NCBI GenBank assembly: GCA_017440525.1
Contig: JAFSHB010000071.1
Coordinates: 1-33,561, forward strand
Direction of reading: 5' to 3'
Length of the DNA: 33,561 bases
Origin: Oscillospiraceae bacterium
GTDB taxonomy: Bacteria > Bacillota > Clostridia > Oscillospirales > Oscillospiraceae
Positions 7,637-14,511 of this stretch are shown here, piece after piece. How positions within the stretch are numbered: position 1 is the first letter of the stretch; each line of letters starts with the position of its first letter. The notes under the pieces are model-generated. The model was given only the letters and a program-made list of their open reading frames with translations, had not been told where the DNA came from and ran no database searches. The translations under genes were made by a program, and so were the position numbers.

Positions 7637-8698
7637 ATGGCAAAGAAAGATAACAGTGCCAGTGAGAATTATGAACTGCTGAAACGGGAGCTGAAAGAGG
7701 GCGTGTTCCGCCGTCTGTATCTGTTCCACGGTCAGGAGCATTTTCTGCGCGACCACTATCTGGGCATGCTGCGTGAAAAGCTGATCGGCGGTCCGGCGCA
7801 GGATTTCAACGACCATCGCTTCACCCAGGAGAATATGGACATGACCCAGATCGCCGATGCGGTGGATGCGCTCCCCATGATGGCACCCTATTCTCTGGTC
7901 GAGATCGACGACTGCGACTTCAGTCGCCTGACCGACACAGAAACGGAGCAGCTGTCTGCTATTTTGTCCGATATCCCGGACTATTGCACCATCGTGTTCG
8001 TGTTCGATACAGTTACGATCAAGACAAATGAACGGCAAAGAGCTTTCAAAAAGCTCCTGTCCTCCGGTCTTACGGTGGAGTTCGGCTGTCAGGGCCAGCG
8101 GGAGCTCAATGCATGGATCCGCCGCCGTTTCCGCAGTCATGGCAAGGATATCGACGACCGGCTGAGTGAACACCTGACCTTCCTGACCGGCGGCACCATG
8201 ACGGCGCTGGCTGCTGAGATCGAGAAGATCGCGGCCTATTCCTCCGCAGATGTGATCACGCCGCAGGATGTCGCCTCGGTGGTGATCCCGGTACTGGATG
8301 CACAGGTCTTTGACCTGACCGATGCCATCGCCGCCGGTGAGTATGAAAAAGCGCTGGTCAAGCTGCGTACCCTCCTTCAGATGCAGGAGGAGCCGATCAT
8401 GCTCCTTGGCGCGATCGGCAGTCAGCTTCGCAAACTGATGTATGCCCGTGTCGCCATAAGCGCCGGAAAGGGCGAGAGCGGTGCGGCAGAACTGATCGGA
8501 CAGGCCTCCGGCAAAGCGCCCCATCCCTATGTGCTGCAAAAGACTGTCAGCGCCGCACGCCGCTTGCCCGATAGCTTCTTTGCCGCAGCTATGCAGGCTT
8601 GCGTGGAAACAGATGCAGTCCTCAAGGGCTACGGTGATGCCCAGCGTGCCCTGGAGCTTCTGATCTTGCGTCTGGCGCAGGAGGTGCGCCGTGGTTAA
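7637..8698 (+). CDS. holA: DNA polymerase III delta subunit (clamp-loader)
   Basis: Delta is the clamp-loader subunit that opens the beta sliding clamp. The protein has 353 residues, normal for HolA, with the typical opening LKEGVFRRLYLFHGQEHFLRDHYLGML, an AAA+-like fold without a functional P-loop, the FVFDTV segment, and the helical collar from about residue 220 (FDLTDAIAAGEYEKAL, then QEEPIMLLGAIGSQLRKL). I place the start at ATG 7637, preceded by AAGGTGAG six bases upstream; the frame continues open upstream inside comEC, but that part is the comEC tail read in another frame. The comEC-holA order is common in Firmicutes. The next gene overlaps its 3' end by 8 bases, indicating translational coupling. 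Confidence 0.94.
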   Translation: MAKKDNSASENYELLKRELKEGVFRRLYLFHGQEHFLRDHYLGMLREKLIGGPAQDFNDHRFTQENMDMTQIADAVDALPMMAPYSLVEIDDCDFSRLTDTETEQLSAILSDIPDYCTIVFVFDTVTIKTNERQRAFKKLLSSGLTVEFGCQGQRELNAWIRRRFRSHGKDIDDRLSEHLTFLTGGTMTALAAEIEKIAAYSSADVITPQDVASVVIPVLDAQVFDLTDAIAAGEYEKALVKLRTLLQMQEEPIMLLGAIGSQLRKLMYARVAISAGKGESGAAELIGQASGKAPHPYVLQKTVSAARRLPDSFFAAAMQACVETDAVLKGYGDAQRALELLILRLAQEVRRG

Positions 8699-9272
8699 GA
8701 TCAGGCAGGCCATCGTAGTGGAAGGAAAATATGATAAGAATACCCTGAGCCAGATCGTGGACACCGCCATTTTTACGACCGACGGTTTTGGCGGCATGAC
8801 GGATAAGACCTTTCTGGCTTTTTTGCGCTCTGTTGTGGAAACGAGGGGCTTGATCGTCCTGACGGACTCTGACGGTGCAGGCTTTGTGATCAGAAATCAT
8901 TTGAAAAGTGCACTGCCCAAAGAGGGCGTGCTCCATGCCTACATCCCCGACATCCATGGGAAAGAAAAGCGGAAAACGGCTCCGGGCAAAGAAGGCAAGC
9001 TGGGCGTGGAGGGCATGAGCAGGGAAGTGCTCCTGCAAGTCCTCGCCAATGCCGGCGCACAGTTCGAGGACACCGAGGCTGTGGAGCTTACAGAGCCGAT
9101 CACCAAGGCGGACTTCTATGAGCTTGGGCTGACAGGGCATCCCGACAGCAAGGCAAAACGGCTGTTGCTTTTGAAAAAGCTGAACTTTCCGGAGCATATG
9201 AGCGCCAATGCCATGCTGGAGGCGCTGAATGTGCTGTACGGCAGAAAGAGATTTTTTGAGGAGATCCTATGA
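8691..9272 (+). CDS. Toprim-domain protein, RNase M5-like (DUF4093 type)
   Basis: A 193-residue protein with an N-terminal Toprim domain: the conserved glutamate in IVVEGKYDK (about residues 8-16) and the DxD in LTDSDGAG (about 57-64) bind metal. The second half includes HAYIPDIHGKEKRK and GKLGVEGM and matches the DUF4093 C-terminus found in clostridial relatives of RNase M5 (RnmV), which matures 5S rRNA in Bacillus. Whether this copy processes 5S rRNA is inference. The start is GTG at 8691, with AGGAGG ending about 7 bases before it, inside the end of holA (8-base overlap). Its stop overlaps the ABC-F start in an ATGA, so it is translationally coupled on both sides. Confidence 0.88.
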   Translation: MVKIRQAIVVEGKYDKNTLSQIVDTAIFTTDGFGGMTDKTFLAFLRSVVETRGLIVLTDSDGAGFVIRNHLKSALPKEGVLHAYIPDIHGKEKRKTAPGKEGKLGVEGMSREVLLQVLANAGAQFEDTEAVELTEPITKADFYELGLTGHPDSKAKRLLLLKKLNFPEHMSANAMLEALNVLYGRKRFFEEIL

Positions 9273-11152
9273 TCGATCTATCGGTAAAGGACTTGGTCAA
9301 GTCCTTTGATACAGAACGAAATATCTTGGATGGCTTGTCCTTCGATGTCCAGTCCGGTGAGCGGGTGGGCATCATGGGCGCCAACGGCGCGGGCAAGACC
9401 ACCCTTTTCAAAATACTCACAGGTGAACTGGGGTATGATACAGGTGAAGTGATCTTCGCGCCGGGGAAAAAGGTGGGACTGATCTCGCAGATCCCCAATT
9501 ATCCTGCGGACTTTACGGTCGAGCGCGTCTTGCGCACGGCCTTTTCCGAGCTTGACGGCATCCGCCGCAAACTGGAAGACTTAGAGAGCCGCATGACGGC
9601 CTCCGCACCCCAGACCCTCTTACAGCAGTATGACGAGCTGATGAATCGTTATACGGTCGGCGGCGGCTACGAGATCGATGTGGACTTAGAGAAGATCTGC
9701 AACGGTCTGAATGTGGGCAAAGAGATGCGCGCACAGCTGTTCACTATGCTCTCCGGCGGAGAGAAGACCCGCGTCAATCTGGCCCGCCTGCTTCTGGAAA
9801 AGACGGATATCCTGCTTCTGGACGAGCCTACCAACCATCTGGATATGAAGAGCGTGGAATGGCTGGAGGACTATATCTTAAAGTTCAAGGGCACAGTCCT
9901 GACCATCTCCCACGACCGCTATTTCCTCGACCGTGTGGTCCAGCGCATCGTGGAGCTGCGCGACGGCAAGGCCGAGTTCTATTCCGGCAACTATTCCTTC
10001 TATGTGGAAGAAAAGGAAGCGCGCTATGAGCTGCAATTGAAGCAGTATGAGCAGGAGCAGGCGAAGATCAAACAGCTGAGCTATACAGTCGAGCGTATGA
10101 AGGGCTGGGGCATCAACAACCGCACCCTGTATCGCCGGGCCATGTCCATCCAGCACCGAATCGACCGCATCGAGCAGACTGACCGCCCCACCAGAGAGCG
10201 GGAACTGCGGATGCGCTTTGAGGAAAAGAGCTTTTATGGCGACGAGGTCATGACGATCAGGGACCTCTCCAAGACCTTTGGAGAAAGGACCCTCTTCTCC
10301 GGTGTGGAGCTGGAGGTCAAGGGCGGTGAGCGTATCGCGCTCCTTGGTGATAACGGCACAGGTAAATCCACCTTCCTGAAGATCTTACTGCAGGAAGAGA
10401 CCGGTACGACCGGCCGCATCCGTTTTGGCCCGACCGTCAAGTCTGCCTATCTTCCTCAGATCATCCACTTCGCCCATCCGGAGCGGACGCTCTATGACAC
10501 CATGCTCTATGAGAAGAACTGCACGCCCCAGACGGCCCGCGACCGTCTCGGCGCATTCAACTTCCGTGGGGAGGATGTGTTCAAGACCGTATCTGCCCTC
10601 TCCGGCGGTGAGCAGAGCCGCCTCAGGCTCTGTATGCTCATGGATGAGAAGATCAACCTGCTGATCTTGGACGAGCCTACCAACCATCTGGATATCGCCT
10701 CCCGCGAGTGGATCGAAGCGGCGGTGGATGAATATGAGGGAACGCTCCTGTTCGTCTCCCACGACCGCTATTTCGTCGATCGCTTTGCAACGAGAGTATG
10801 GGAGCTGGAGGACGGCACGATCCGAGACTTCAAGTGCCCTTATGCCAAATACCGCGCCATCAAGGAGCATGAGGCGGCGCAGAGGATCGCCGTGCCGACG
10901 GAGAAGAAAGAGAAAAAGGAAAAACCCAAGTCCAATCATAAAAATCTGGAAAAGAAGCTCCGTGCATTGGAGCGTGACATCGAAAAGCAGGAAGCCGCTG
11001 TTGCGGCCTTTGAGCCCATGATCGAAGCGGCTTCGGCCGACTATCAGGAGCTCACGAGGCTCTTAGAAGAGAAGTCCAATGCGGAAGCACAACTGGAAGC
11101 CCTCATGGAGCAGTGGGAAGAGATGTCTCTGGAGCTGGAGGGTGAAGGTTGA
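9269..11152 (+). CDS. ABC-F family ATPase
   Basis: Soluble ABC protein with two ATPase domains and no membrane segments; ABC-F proteins act on the ribosome (translation rescue, factor function or antibiotic protection). Domain 1 has Walker A GANGAGKTT (residues 37-45), signature LSGGEKTR (about 161) and LLLDEPTNHLD. A charged P-site-tRNA-interaction linker with YELQLKQYEQEQAKIKQL follows. Domain 2 has GDNGTGKST (about 360), LSGGEQSR (about 444) and LILDEPTNHLD. Residues about 545-627 are a lysine/glutamate-rich coiled coil, as in Uup-type and some clostridial members. At 627 residues the length is normal. Resistance subtype cannot be told from sequence alone; a housekeeping role is more likely from its place behind rnmV-like and holA genes. 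The start ATG overlaps the previous stop. Confidence 0.93.
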   Translation: MIDLSVKDLVKSFDTERNILDGLSFDVQSGERVGIMGANGAGKTTLFKILTGELGYDTGEVIFAPGKKVGLISQIPNYPADFTVERVLRTAFSELDGIRRKLEDLESRMTASAPQTLLQQYDELMNRYTVGGGYEIDVDLEKICNGLNVGKEMRAQLFTMLSGGEKTRVNLARLLLEKTDILLLDEPTNHLDMKSVEWLEDYILKFKGTVLTISHDRYFLDRVVQRIVELRDGKAEFYSGNYSFYVEEKEARYELQLKQYEQEQAKIKQLSYTVERMKGWGINNRTLYRRAMSIQHRIDRIEQTDRPTRERELRMRFEEKSFYGDEVMTIRDLSKTFGERTLFSGVELEVKGGERIALLGDNGTGKSTFLKILLQEETGTTGRIRFGPTVKSAYLPQIIHFAHPERTLYDTMLYEKNCTPQTARDRLGAFNFRGEDVFKTVSALSGGEQSRLRLCMLMDEKINLLILDEPTNHLDIASREWIEAAVDEYEGTLLFVSHDRYFVDRFATRVWELEDGTIRDFKCPYAKYRAIKEHEAAQRIAVPTEKKEKKEKPKSNHKNLEKKLRALERDIEKQEAAVAAFEPMIEAASADYQELTRLLEEKSNAEAQLEALMEQWEEMSLELEGEG

Positions 11153-11176
11153 CAATTGCTGATATCGTGGTAAAAT
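11149..11176 (+). promoter_or_regulatory. sigma-A-type promoter of mrp
   Basis: TTGACA (11149-11154), a 16-base spacer, then TAAAAT (11171-11176). The -35 box overlaps the stop codon of the ABC-F gene; no terminator separates the two transcription units. Confidence 0.75.
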
Positions 11177-11207
11177 AGTCGAAGAAAATACAAAGGAGAA
11201 ATTCCAA

Positions 11208-12029
11208 ATGAGTGGATGTTCCGGAAACTGCTCCTCCTGTGGAGAGAGCTGCTCCGACCGTAAGCAGGAGAGCATGCTGGCAGAGGCCAACAAGCTGTCC
11301 AATGTAAAAAAAGTGATCGCCGTCATGTCCGGCAAGGGCGGTGTCGGCAAAAGCACCGTCACCACCATGCTGGCTGTGGCTATGTCCAAGATGGGCTATA
11401 AGGCCGCTGTCCTCGATGCGGATATCACAGGCCCCTCCATCCCCAAGGCCTTTGGCCTGAAGGATAAGATCATGGGCAATGACGATGGTATGCACCCTGC
11501 CGTCACCAAAGATGGCATCAAGGTCATGTCGATCAATCTGCTGCTGCCCAATGAATCCGATCCCGTCCTGTGGCGCGGCCCTGTGGTGGCCGGTGCAGTC
11601 AAGCAGTTCTGGACCGATGTCTGCTGGGGCGATGTGGACTATATGTTCGTGGATATGCCGCCCGGCACCGGTGATGTGGCCCTGACGGTGTTCCAGAGCC
11701 TGCCGATCGATGGCGTTATCCTCGTGACCTCTCCTCAGGATCTGGTCTCCATGATCGTGGAGAAGGCCGTGAAGATGGCGGAGATGATGCATGTGCCGGT
11801 CTACGGCTTCGTAGAGAACTACAGCTACTTCAAGTGCCCCGATTGTGGCAAGGAGTATAAGATCTTCGGTGAGAGCAAGCTGGACGAGGTCGCACTGGCC
11901 CACCGCCTGCCTGTGATGGCAAGGCTGCCCATCGACCCCGAGACCGCCAGGCATTTCGACGAAGGCGATATGGAACATGTCAACTTAGAGCCTGTGGCCG
12001 CTGCTGCCACGCTCATCTCAAGAGCATAA
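11208..12029 (+). CDS. mrp: Mrp/NBP35-family P-loop Fe-S carrier protein
   Basis: Cytoplasmic ATPase of the Mrp/ApbC/NBP35 family, which assembles or transfers 4Fe-4S clusters. It has 273 residues. The N-terminus is cysteine-rich, with CSGNCSSCGESC (residues 4-15), resembling the cluster-binding extension of the eukaryotic and archaeal NBP35 type. The deviant Walker A SGKGGVGKST spans residues 41-50. The family motif FVDMPPGTGDVALT follows, and the bridging-cluster motif CPDC is at residues 210-213. AAAGGAGA lies about 10 bases before the ATG. It is followed after 24 bases by a small DUF1858 protein, which also has a CxxC pair, so the two probably act in the same redox or Fe-S context (inference). 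Confidence 0.93.
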   Translation: MSGCSGNCSSCGESCSDRKQESMLAEANKLSNVKKVIAVMSGKGGVGKSTVTTMLAVAMSKMGYKAAVLDADITGPSIPKAFGLKDKIMGNDDGMHPAVTKDGIKVMSINLLLPNESDPVLWRGPVVAGAVKQFWTDVCWGDVDYMFVDMPPGTGDVALTVFQSLPIDGVILVTSPQDLVSMIVEKAVKMAEMMHVPVYGFVENYSYFKCPDCGKEYKIFGESKLDEVALAHRLPVMARLPIDPETARHFDEGDMEHVNLEPVAAAATLISRA

Positions 12030-12053
12030 ATGTTATAATAAGGAGATACTATC

Positions 12054-12284
12054 ATGGCAACTAGAATCGAAAAGACTACCATCATCGGCGATGTTCTGGA
12101 TATCGCCCCTCAGACCGCACCCCTGTTCATGGCCATCGGCATGCACTGCCTGGGCTGCCCCTCCTCCCGCGGTGAGACCGTGGAAGAGGCTTGCATGGTC
12201 CACGGCGTGGACTGCGAAGCTTTCCTGAAGCAGGTCAACTACTTCATCGAAGTTTCCGAAGAGAACGCAAAGCAGGAAAACTAA
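12054..12284 (+). CDS. DUF1858 small redox-type protein
   Basis: A 76-residue protein of the DUF1858 family (hybrid-cluster-associated disulfide domain). The recognisable pattern is I-x-DVLDIAPQTAPLF, then GMHCLGCPSSRGET with C32 and C35, then EEACMVHGVD. In the family the CxxC is thought to be a redox disulfide or metal site; the biochemical role is unknown. AAGGAGA lies 9 bases before the ATG. Its position directly behind mrp and the shared cysteine chemistry suggest a partner in Fe-S or thiol handling, but that is inference. A terminator follows. Confidence 0.9.
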   Translation: MATRIEKTTIIGDVLDIAPQTAPLFMAIGMHCLGCPSSRGETVEEACMVHGVDCEAFLKQVNYFIEVSEENAKQEN

Positions 12285-12292
12285 CATCGTAG

Positions 12293-12314
12293 GGCGGCCA
12301 GACTCTTGGCCGCC
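12293..12314. repeat. GGCGGCC hairpin of the interspersed type
   Basis: GGCGGCCA (12293-12300) pairs with TGGCCGCC (12307-12314) around GACTCT, and is preceded by CGTAGG. This matches the design of the GTAGGGGCG...GCCC hairpins at 13.9-14.2 kb. It stands 12 bases before a separate terminator. Confidence 0.5.
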
Positions 12315-12325
12315 GCACAAAAGAG

Positions 12326-12351
12326 AAAAAGCGGCCTTAGGCCGCTTTTTT
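12326..12351 (+). terminator. intrinsic terminator after mrp-DUF1858
   Basis: Stem AAAAAGCGGCC/GGCCGCTTTTT (12326-12336 with 12340-12350), loop TTA, with a run of six T. The A-run on the left makes it usable in both directions. The next start codon is only 15 bases downstream. Confidence 0.88.
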
Positions 12352-12365
12352 CATAGGAGCACATT

Positions 12366-13073
12366 ATGAGAATACCGATCTGTGAGCGTCTGCTGTGCTG
12401 TGCCGAGCAGGTGCGAAAGGGGAGCCGTGTGGCCGATATCGGCTGCGATCATGGCTATCTTGGCATCTGGCTCATAAAAAACGGCATCGCGGACTATGTG
12501 ATCGCTTCCGATCTGCGGGAGCAGCCTTTGCAAAAAGCCATCGAGAACAGCCGTCTGTTCGGCACGGATGACCGCATGGAGTTCCATGTGGCAGACGGCC
12601 TGACCGCTGTCTCGCCCGAGCGGGTGGATACCGTCATCTGCGCCGGTATGGGCGGCGACTGTATCGCCCATATCCTGGAAGAAGCACCTTGGGTCAAAGA
12701 CCCCAAATATACTTTGATCTTACAGCCTCAGACCTCCGGCAACGATCTGCGGCGTTACTTAGGTGAGCAGGGCTATTCCATCGAGGCAGAACATCTGGTG
12801 CAGGATGGCGGCTTCCTCTACTTCACGATCAAGGCAAGATACGGTGAAGGAAGACCTCTCAGTCCCGGGGAGCAATATCTTTCCAAGCAGTTGCTATCGT
12901 GCGGCTCGGAGCTGTTGCCTGCCTATTTCGACCGCGTGATCAACGCGCTGACCAAAACGGTGGAGGGCATCCGCCGCAGTAAAAAAGAGCATGAAAAGCT
13001 TTCTTATTATGAAACGGCTCTGCATGAGCTGTTGGAAATGAGGGACGGATATGACCGTACAGAACATCCTTGA
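12366..13073 (+). CDS. trmK: tRNA adenine-22 N1-methyltransferase
   Basis: SAM-dependent methyltransferase of the TrmK/YqfN family (235 residues) that makes m1A at position 22 of certain tRNAs in Gram-positive bacteria. It has the SAM-binding loop DIGCDHGYLG (residues 24-33), the acidic ASDLRE at the end of strand two, the motif VICAGMGGD, and ILQPQTSGNDLRRYL, all typical of the family. The C-terminal half is a helical, charged extension (KTVEGIRRSKKEHEKL). AGGAGC lies 8 bases before the ATG. It overlaps the next gene by 23 bases; trmK followed by a Nif3 gene is a common Firmicute pair. No promoter is visible between the terminator at 12326-12351 and the start. Confidence 0.92.
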   Translation: MRIPICERLLCCAEQVRKGSRVADIGCDHGYLGIWLIKNGIADYVIASDLREQPLQKAIENSRLFGTDDRMEFHVADGLTAVSPERVDTVICAGMGGDCIAHILEEAPWVKDPKYTLILQPQTSGNDLRRYLGEQGYSIEAEHLVQDGGFLYFTIKARYGEGRPLSPGEQYLSKQLLSCGSELLPAYFDRVINALTKTVEGIRRSKKEHEKLSYYETALHELLEMRDGYDRTEHP

Positions 13074-13821
13074 CTATTTGCAGACCTTCGCGCCTACTTA
13101 CATGAAATATGACTGGGACAATGTGGGCCTTCTCTGCGGCAGCCGCCAAAAAGAGGTCAAAAAGATCTTGGTGGCCCTGGATCCTTTTATGGATGTGTGC
13201 CAAGAGGCGGCGGCTGTGGGCGCGGATCTCATCGTCACCCATCATCCTTTGATCTTCCGTCCCTGTAAGGCTGTCACCGATGACGACCATGTGGGAAAGA
13301 GCATCCTGTTTTTGCTGTCCCATGGAATCGCCGCTGTCAATGCCCATACCAATCTGGACTGCGCCCCCGGCGGTGTCAATGATGTTTTGGCCAAGACCCT
13401 TGGCCTTTCCGATATTGAAATGATCGACCCCATCGGAGAAAACTACGGCCTTCTTCGCAAGGGGAGCATCGCGCCCCATAGCCTAGAGACCTTTATGGCT
13501 CATGTGAAAGAAAAGCTCGGCACGCCTGTTTTGAGATATGTGGATGCAGGCAGGGAAGTGCGCTGCGTGGCAGTGGGCGGCGGTTCCTGCGGCGATGAAT
13601 TTGAGGCCGCCTACCGTGCCGGCTGTGATACCCTCGTTACCGCCGATGTGAAGTATAACCACTTCTGGGATGCCAAGGAGCTTGGCATCAACCTGATCGA
13701 CGCCGGCCATTACTACACCGAAAACCCCATCACCGCCGTCCTTGCGGAAAAACTCCGCACCGCCTTCCCCGAAGCGGAGGTCATCCTCTCCGCCCATAAA
13801 GACTGTATGCAGTTCTTTTAA
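13051..13821 (+). CDS. Nif3-like dinuclear metal-centre protein
   Basis: A member of the NIF3/DUF34 family of toroidal hexamers with a two-metal site, sometimes labelled GTP cyclohydrolase I type 2; the cellular role is unsettled. It has 256 residues, the short form without the PII-like insert of the roughly 370-residue members. Metal ligands can be assigned: H64 and H65 in VTHHPLIF, H99 and D103 in NAHTNLD, and H220 and E224 in DAGHYYTE. The DNVGLLCG opening is also conserved. The ATG at 13051 lies within the end of trmK, with AGGGACGG as ribosome site, so translation is probably coupled. Downstream is the hairpin-repeat region; a conventional T-tract terminator is not evident. Confidence 0.93.
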   Translation: MTVQNILDYLQTFAPTYMKYDWDNVGLLCGSRQKEVKKILVALDPFMDVCQEAAAVGADLIVTHHPLIFRPCKAVTDDDHVGKSILFLLSHGIAAVNAHTNLDCAPGGVNDVLAKTLGLSDIEMIDPIGENYGLLRKGSIAPHSLETFMAHVKEKLGTPVLRYVDAGREVRCVAVGGGSCGDEFEAAYRAGCDTLVTADVKYNHFWDAKELGINLIDAGHYYTENPITAVLAEKLRTAFPEAEVILSAHKDCMQFF

Positions 13822-13828
13822 TAGAAAG

Positions 13829-13880
13829 CCTCCCCTTGAAGGGGAGGTGGCACGGCGCAGCCGTGACGGAGAGGTGTGTG
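13829..13880. repeat. double-hairpin repeat unit, copy 1
   Basis: A CCTCCCCTT/AAGGGGAGG stem followed by TGG, a CACGGC-GCA-GCCGTG stem and ACGGAGAGGTG. Copy 2 lies at 14186-14234 with the same layout. Confidence 0.65.
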
Positions 13881-13967
13881 CAGGCATGATCGAGAAAGGA
13901 TCGCCTTCGGCGATCACGGACAGCAGAGGACTGCTGTCCCTACGCCGCTGTCGAACGGTATTCGTAG

Positions 13968-13988
13968 GGACACCTCTCTGAGGTGTCC
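13968..13988. repeat. GGACACCTC palindromic unit, copy 1
   Basis: GGACACCTC-TCT-GAGGTGTCC, followed by GTTCGTGCAGGC. The same unit recurs at 14349-14369. Confidence 0.7.
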
Positions 13989-14185
13989 GTTCGTGCAGGC
14001 GTTTTCGGCGGGCGGGCAATGCCCACCCCTACAGCGCACCATCGAACATCGCTTGTAGGGGCGACCATTGGGCGCCCGCGGGCCGACACTTGGGTCGGCC
14101 CCTACGGATATGTACGAACACCGCCGTAGGGGCGGACCCGCGTGTCCGCCCGGTGCAGGCACTTCCGGTCAGATGCACCCCAAAG

Positions 14186-14234
14186 GCTCCCCTTATATAC
14201 TAAGGGGAGCTGGCGCCGCAGGCGACTGAGGGGA
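14186..14234. repeat. double-hairpin repeat unit, copy 2
   Basis: A perfect 10-bp stem (14186-14195 with 14201-14210), then TGGCGCCGCAGGCGACTGAGGGG, parallel to copy 1 at 13829-13880 in the order first stem, TGGC, GC-rich second hairpin, TGA/GA-rich tail. Confidence 0.6.
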
Positions 14235-14348
14235 TAAAAAGCAAAAGTCCGCTTGCTGCCGCGGCGATCTGCTTTCTCGGGATCTGCTCCACAAATTTTC
14301 GGAATGGGCAAGCCCATTCCCTATGGCATTGTTGACCGCCGTGCGTAT

Positions 14349-14369
14349 GGACACCTCTCCGAGGTGTCC
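14349..14369. repeat. GGACACCTC palindromic unit, copy 2
   Basis: GGACACCTC-TCC-GAGGTGTCC, followed by ATTTGTGCAGGC. Identical arms and nearly the same tail as the copy at 13968-13988. Confidence 0.7.
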
Positions 14370-14451
14370 ATTTGTGCAGGCATCATCCCTTTCGGTCAGA
14401 TGATAGGTAAAAGTTGCTTTATGCGAAGATTTGTATTTCCATTTCGTTCCT

Positions 14452-14479
14452 TTGTGTGCTATGATGATACCAGTATGAT
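14452..14479 (+). promoter_or_regulatory. candidate promoter of the reductase operon
   Basis: TTGTGT (14452-14457), 16 bases, TATGAT (14474-14479). A second TATGAT at 14460-14465 has no good -35 partner. The ribosome site AAAGGTGG follows at 14495-14502. Confidence 0.4.
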
Positions 14480-14511
14480 CCGAAAAAATATCGGAAAGGT
14501 GGAATATACTT

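Larger units (their letters stand above)
13822..14511. repeat. gene-free region packed with hairpin-forming interspersed repeats
   Basis: This 690-base gap contains at least eight inverted repeats and no convincing gene. In order: 13829-13847 (CCTCCCCTT/AAGGGGAGG) with 13851-13865 (CACGGC/GCCGTG); GATCGCC/GGCGATC near 13900; GGACAGCAG/CTGCTGTCC near 13918-13939; 13968-13988; GGCGGGC...GCCC near 14010; GTAGGGGCGACC...GGGCGCCC and GGGCCGAC/GTCGGCCC at about 14054-14105; GGGCGGAC/GTCCGCCC near 14129-14150; 14186-14234; GGAATGGGC/GCCCATTCC near 14301-14320; 14349-14369. Several units share GTAGGGGCG ends or a GTGCAGGC tail, so the region looks like repeated insertions of short REP/MITE-like units. 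The last 140 bases hold the promoter area of the next operon. Confidence 0.8.

Noticed and set aside
7595-8797. A 400-codon minus-strand frame over holA
   Set aside because: holA is clear and tightly packed between comEC and the Toprim gene; the antisense frame has no features.
13742-14317. Short frames on both strands in the hairpin-repeat region
   Set aside because: They are low-complexity readings of GC-rich inverted repeats without ribosome sites or known domains.
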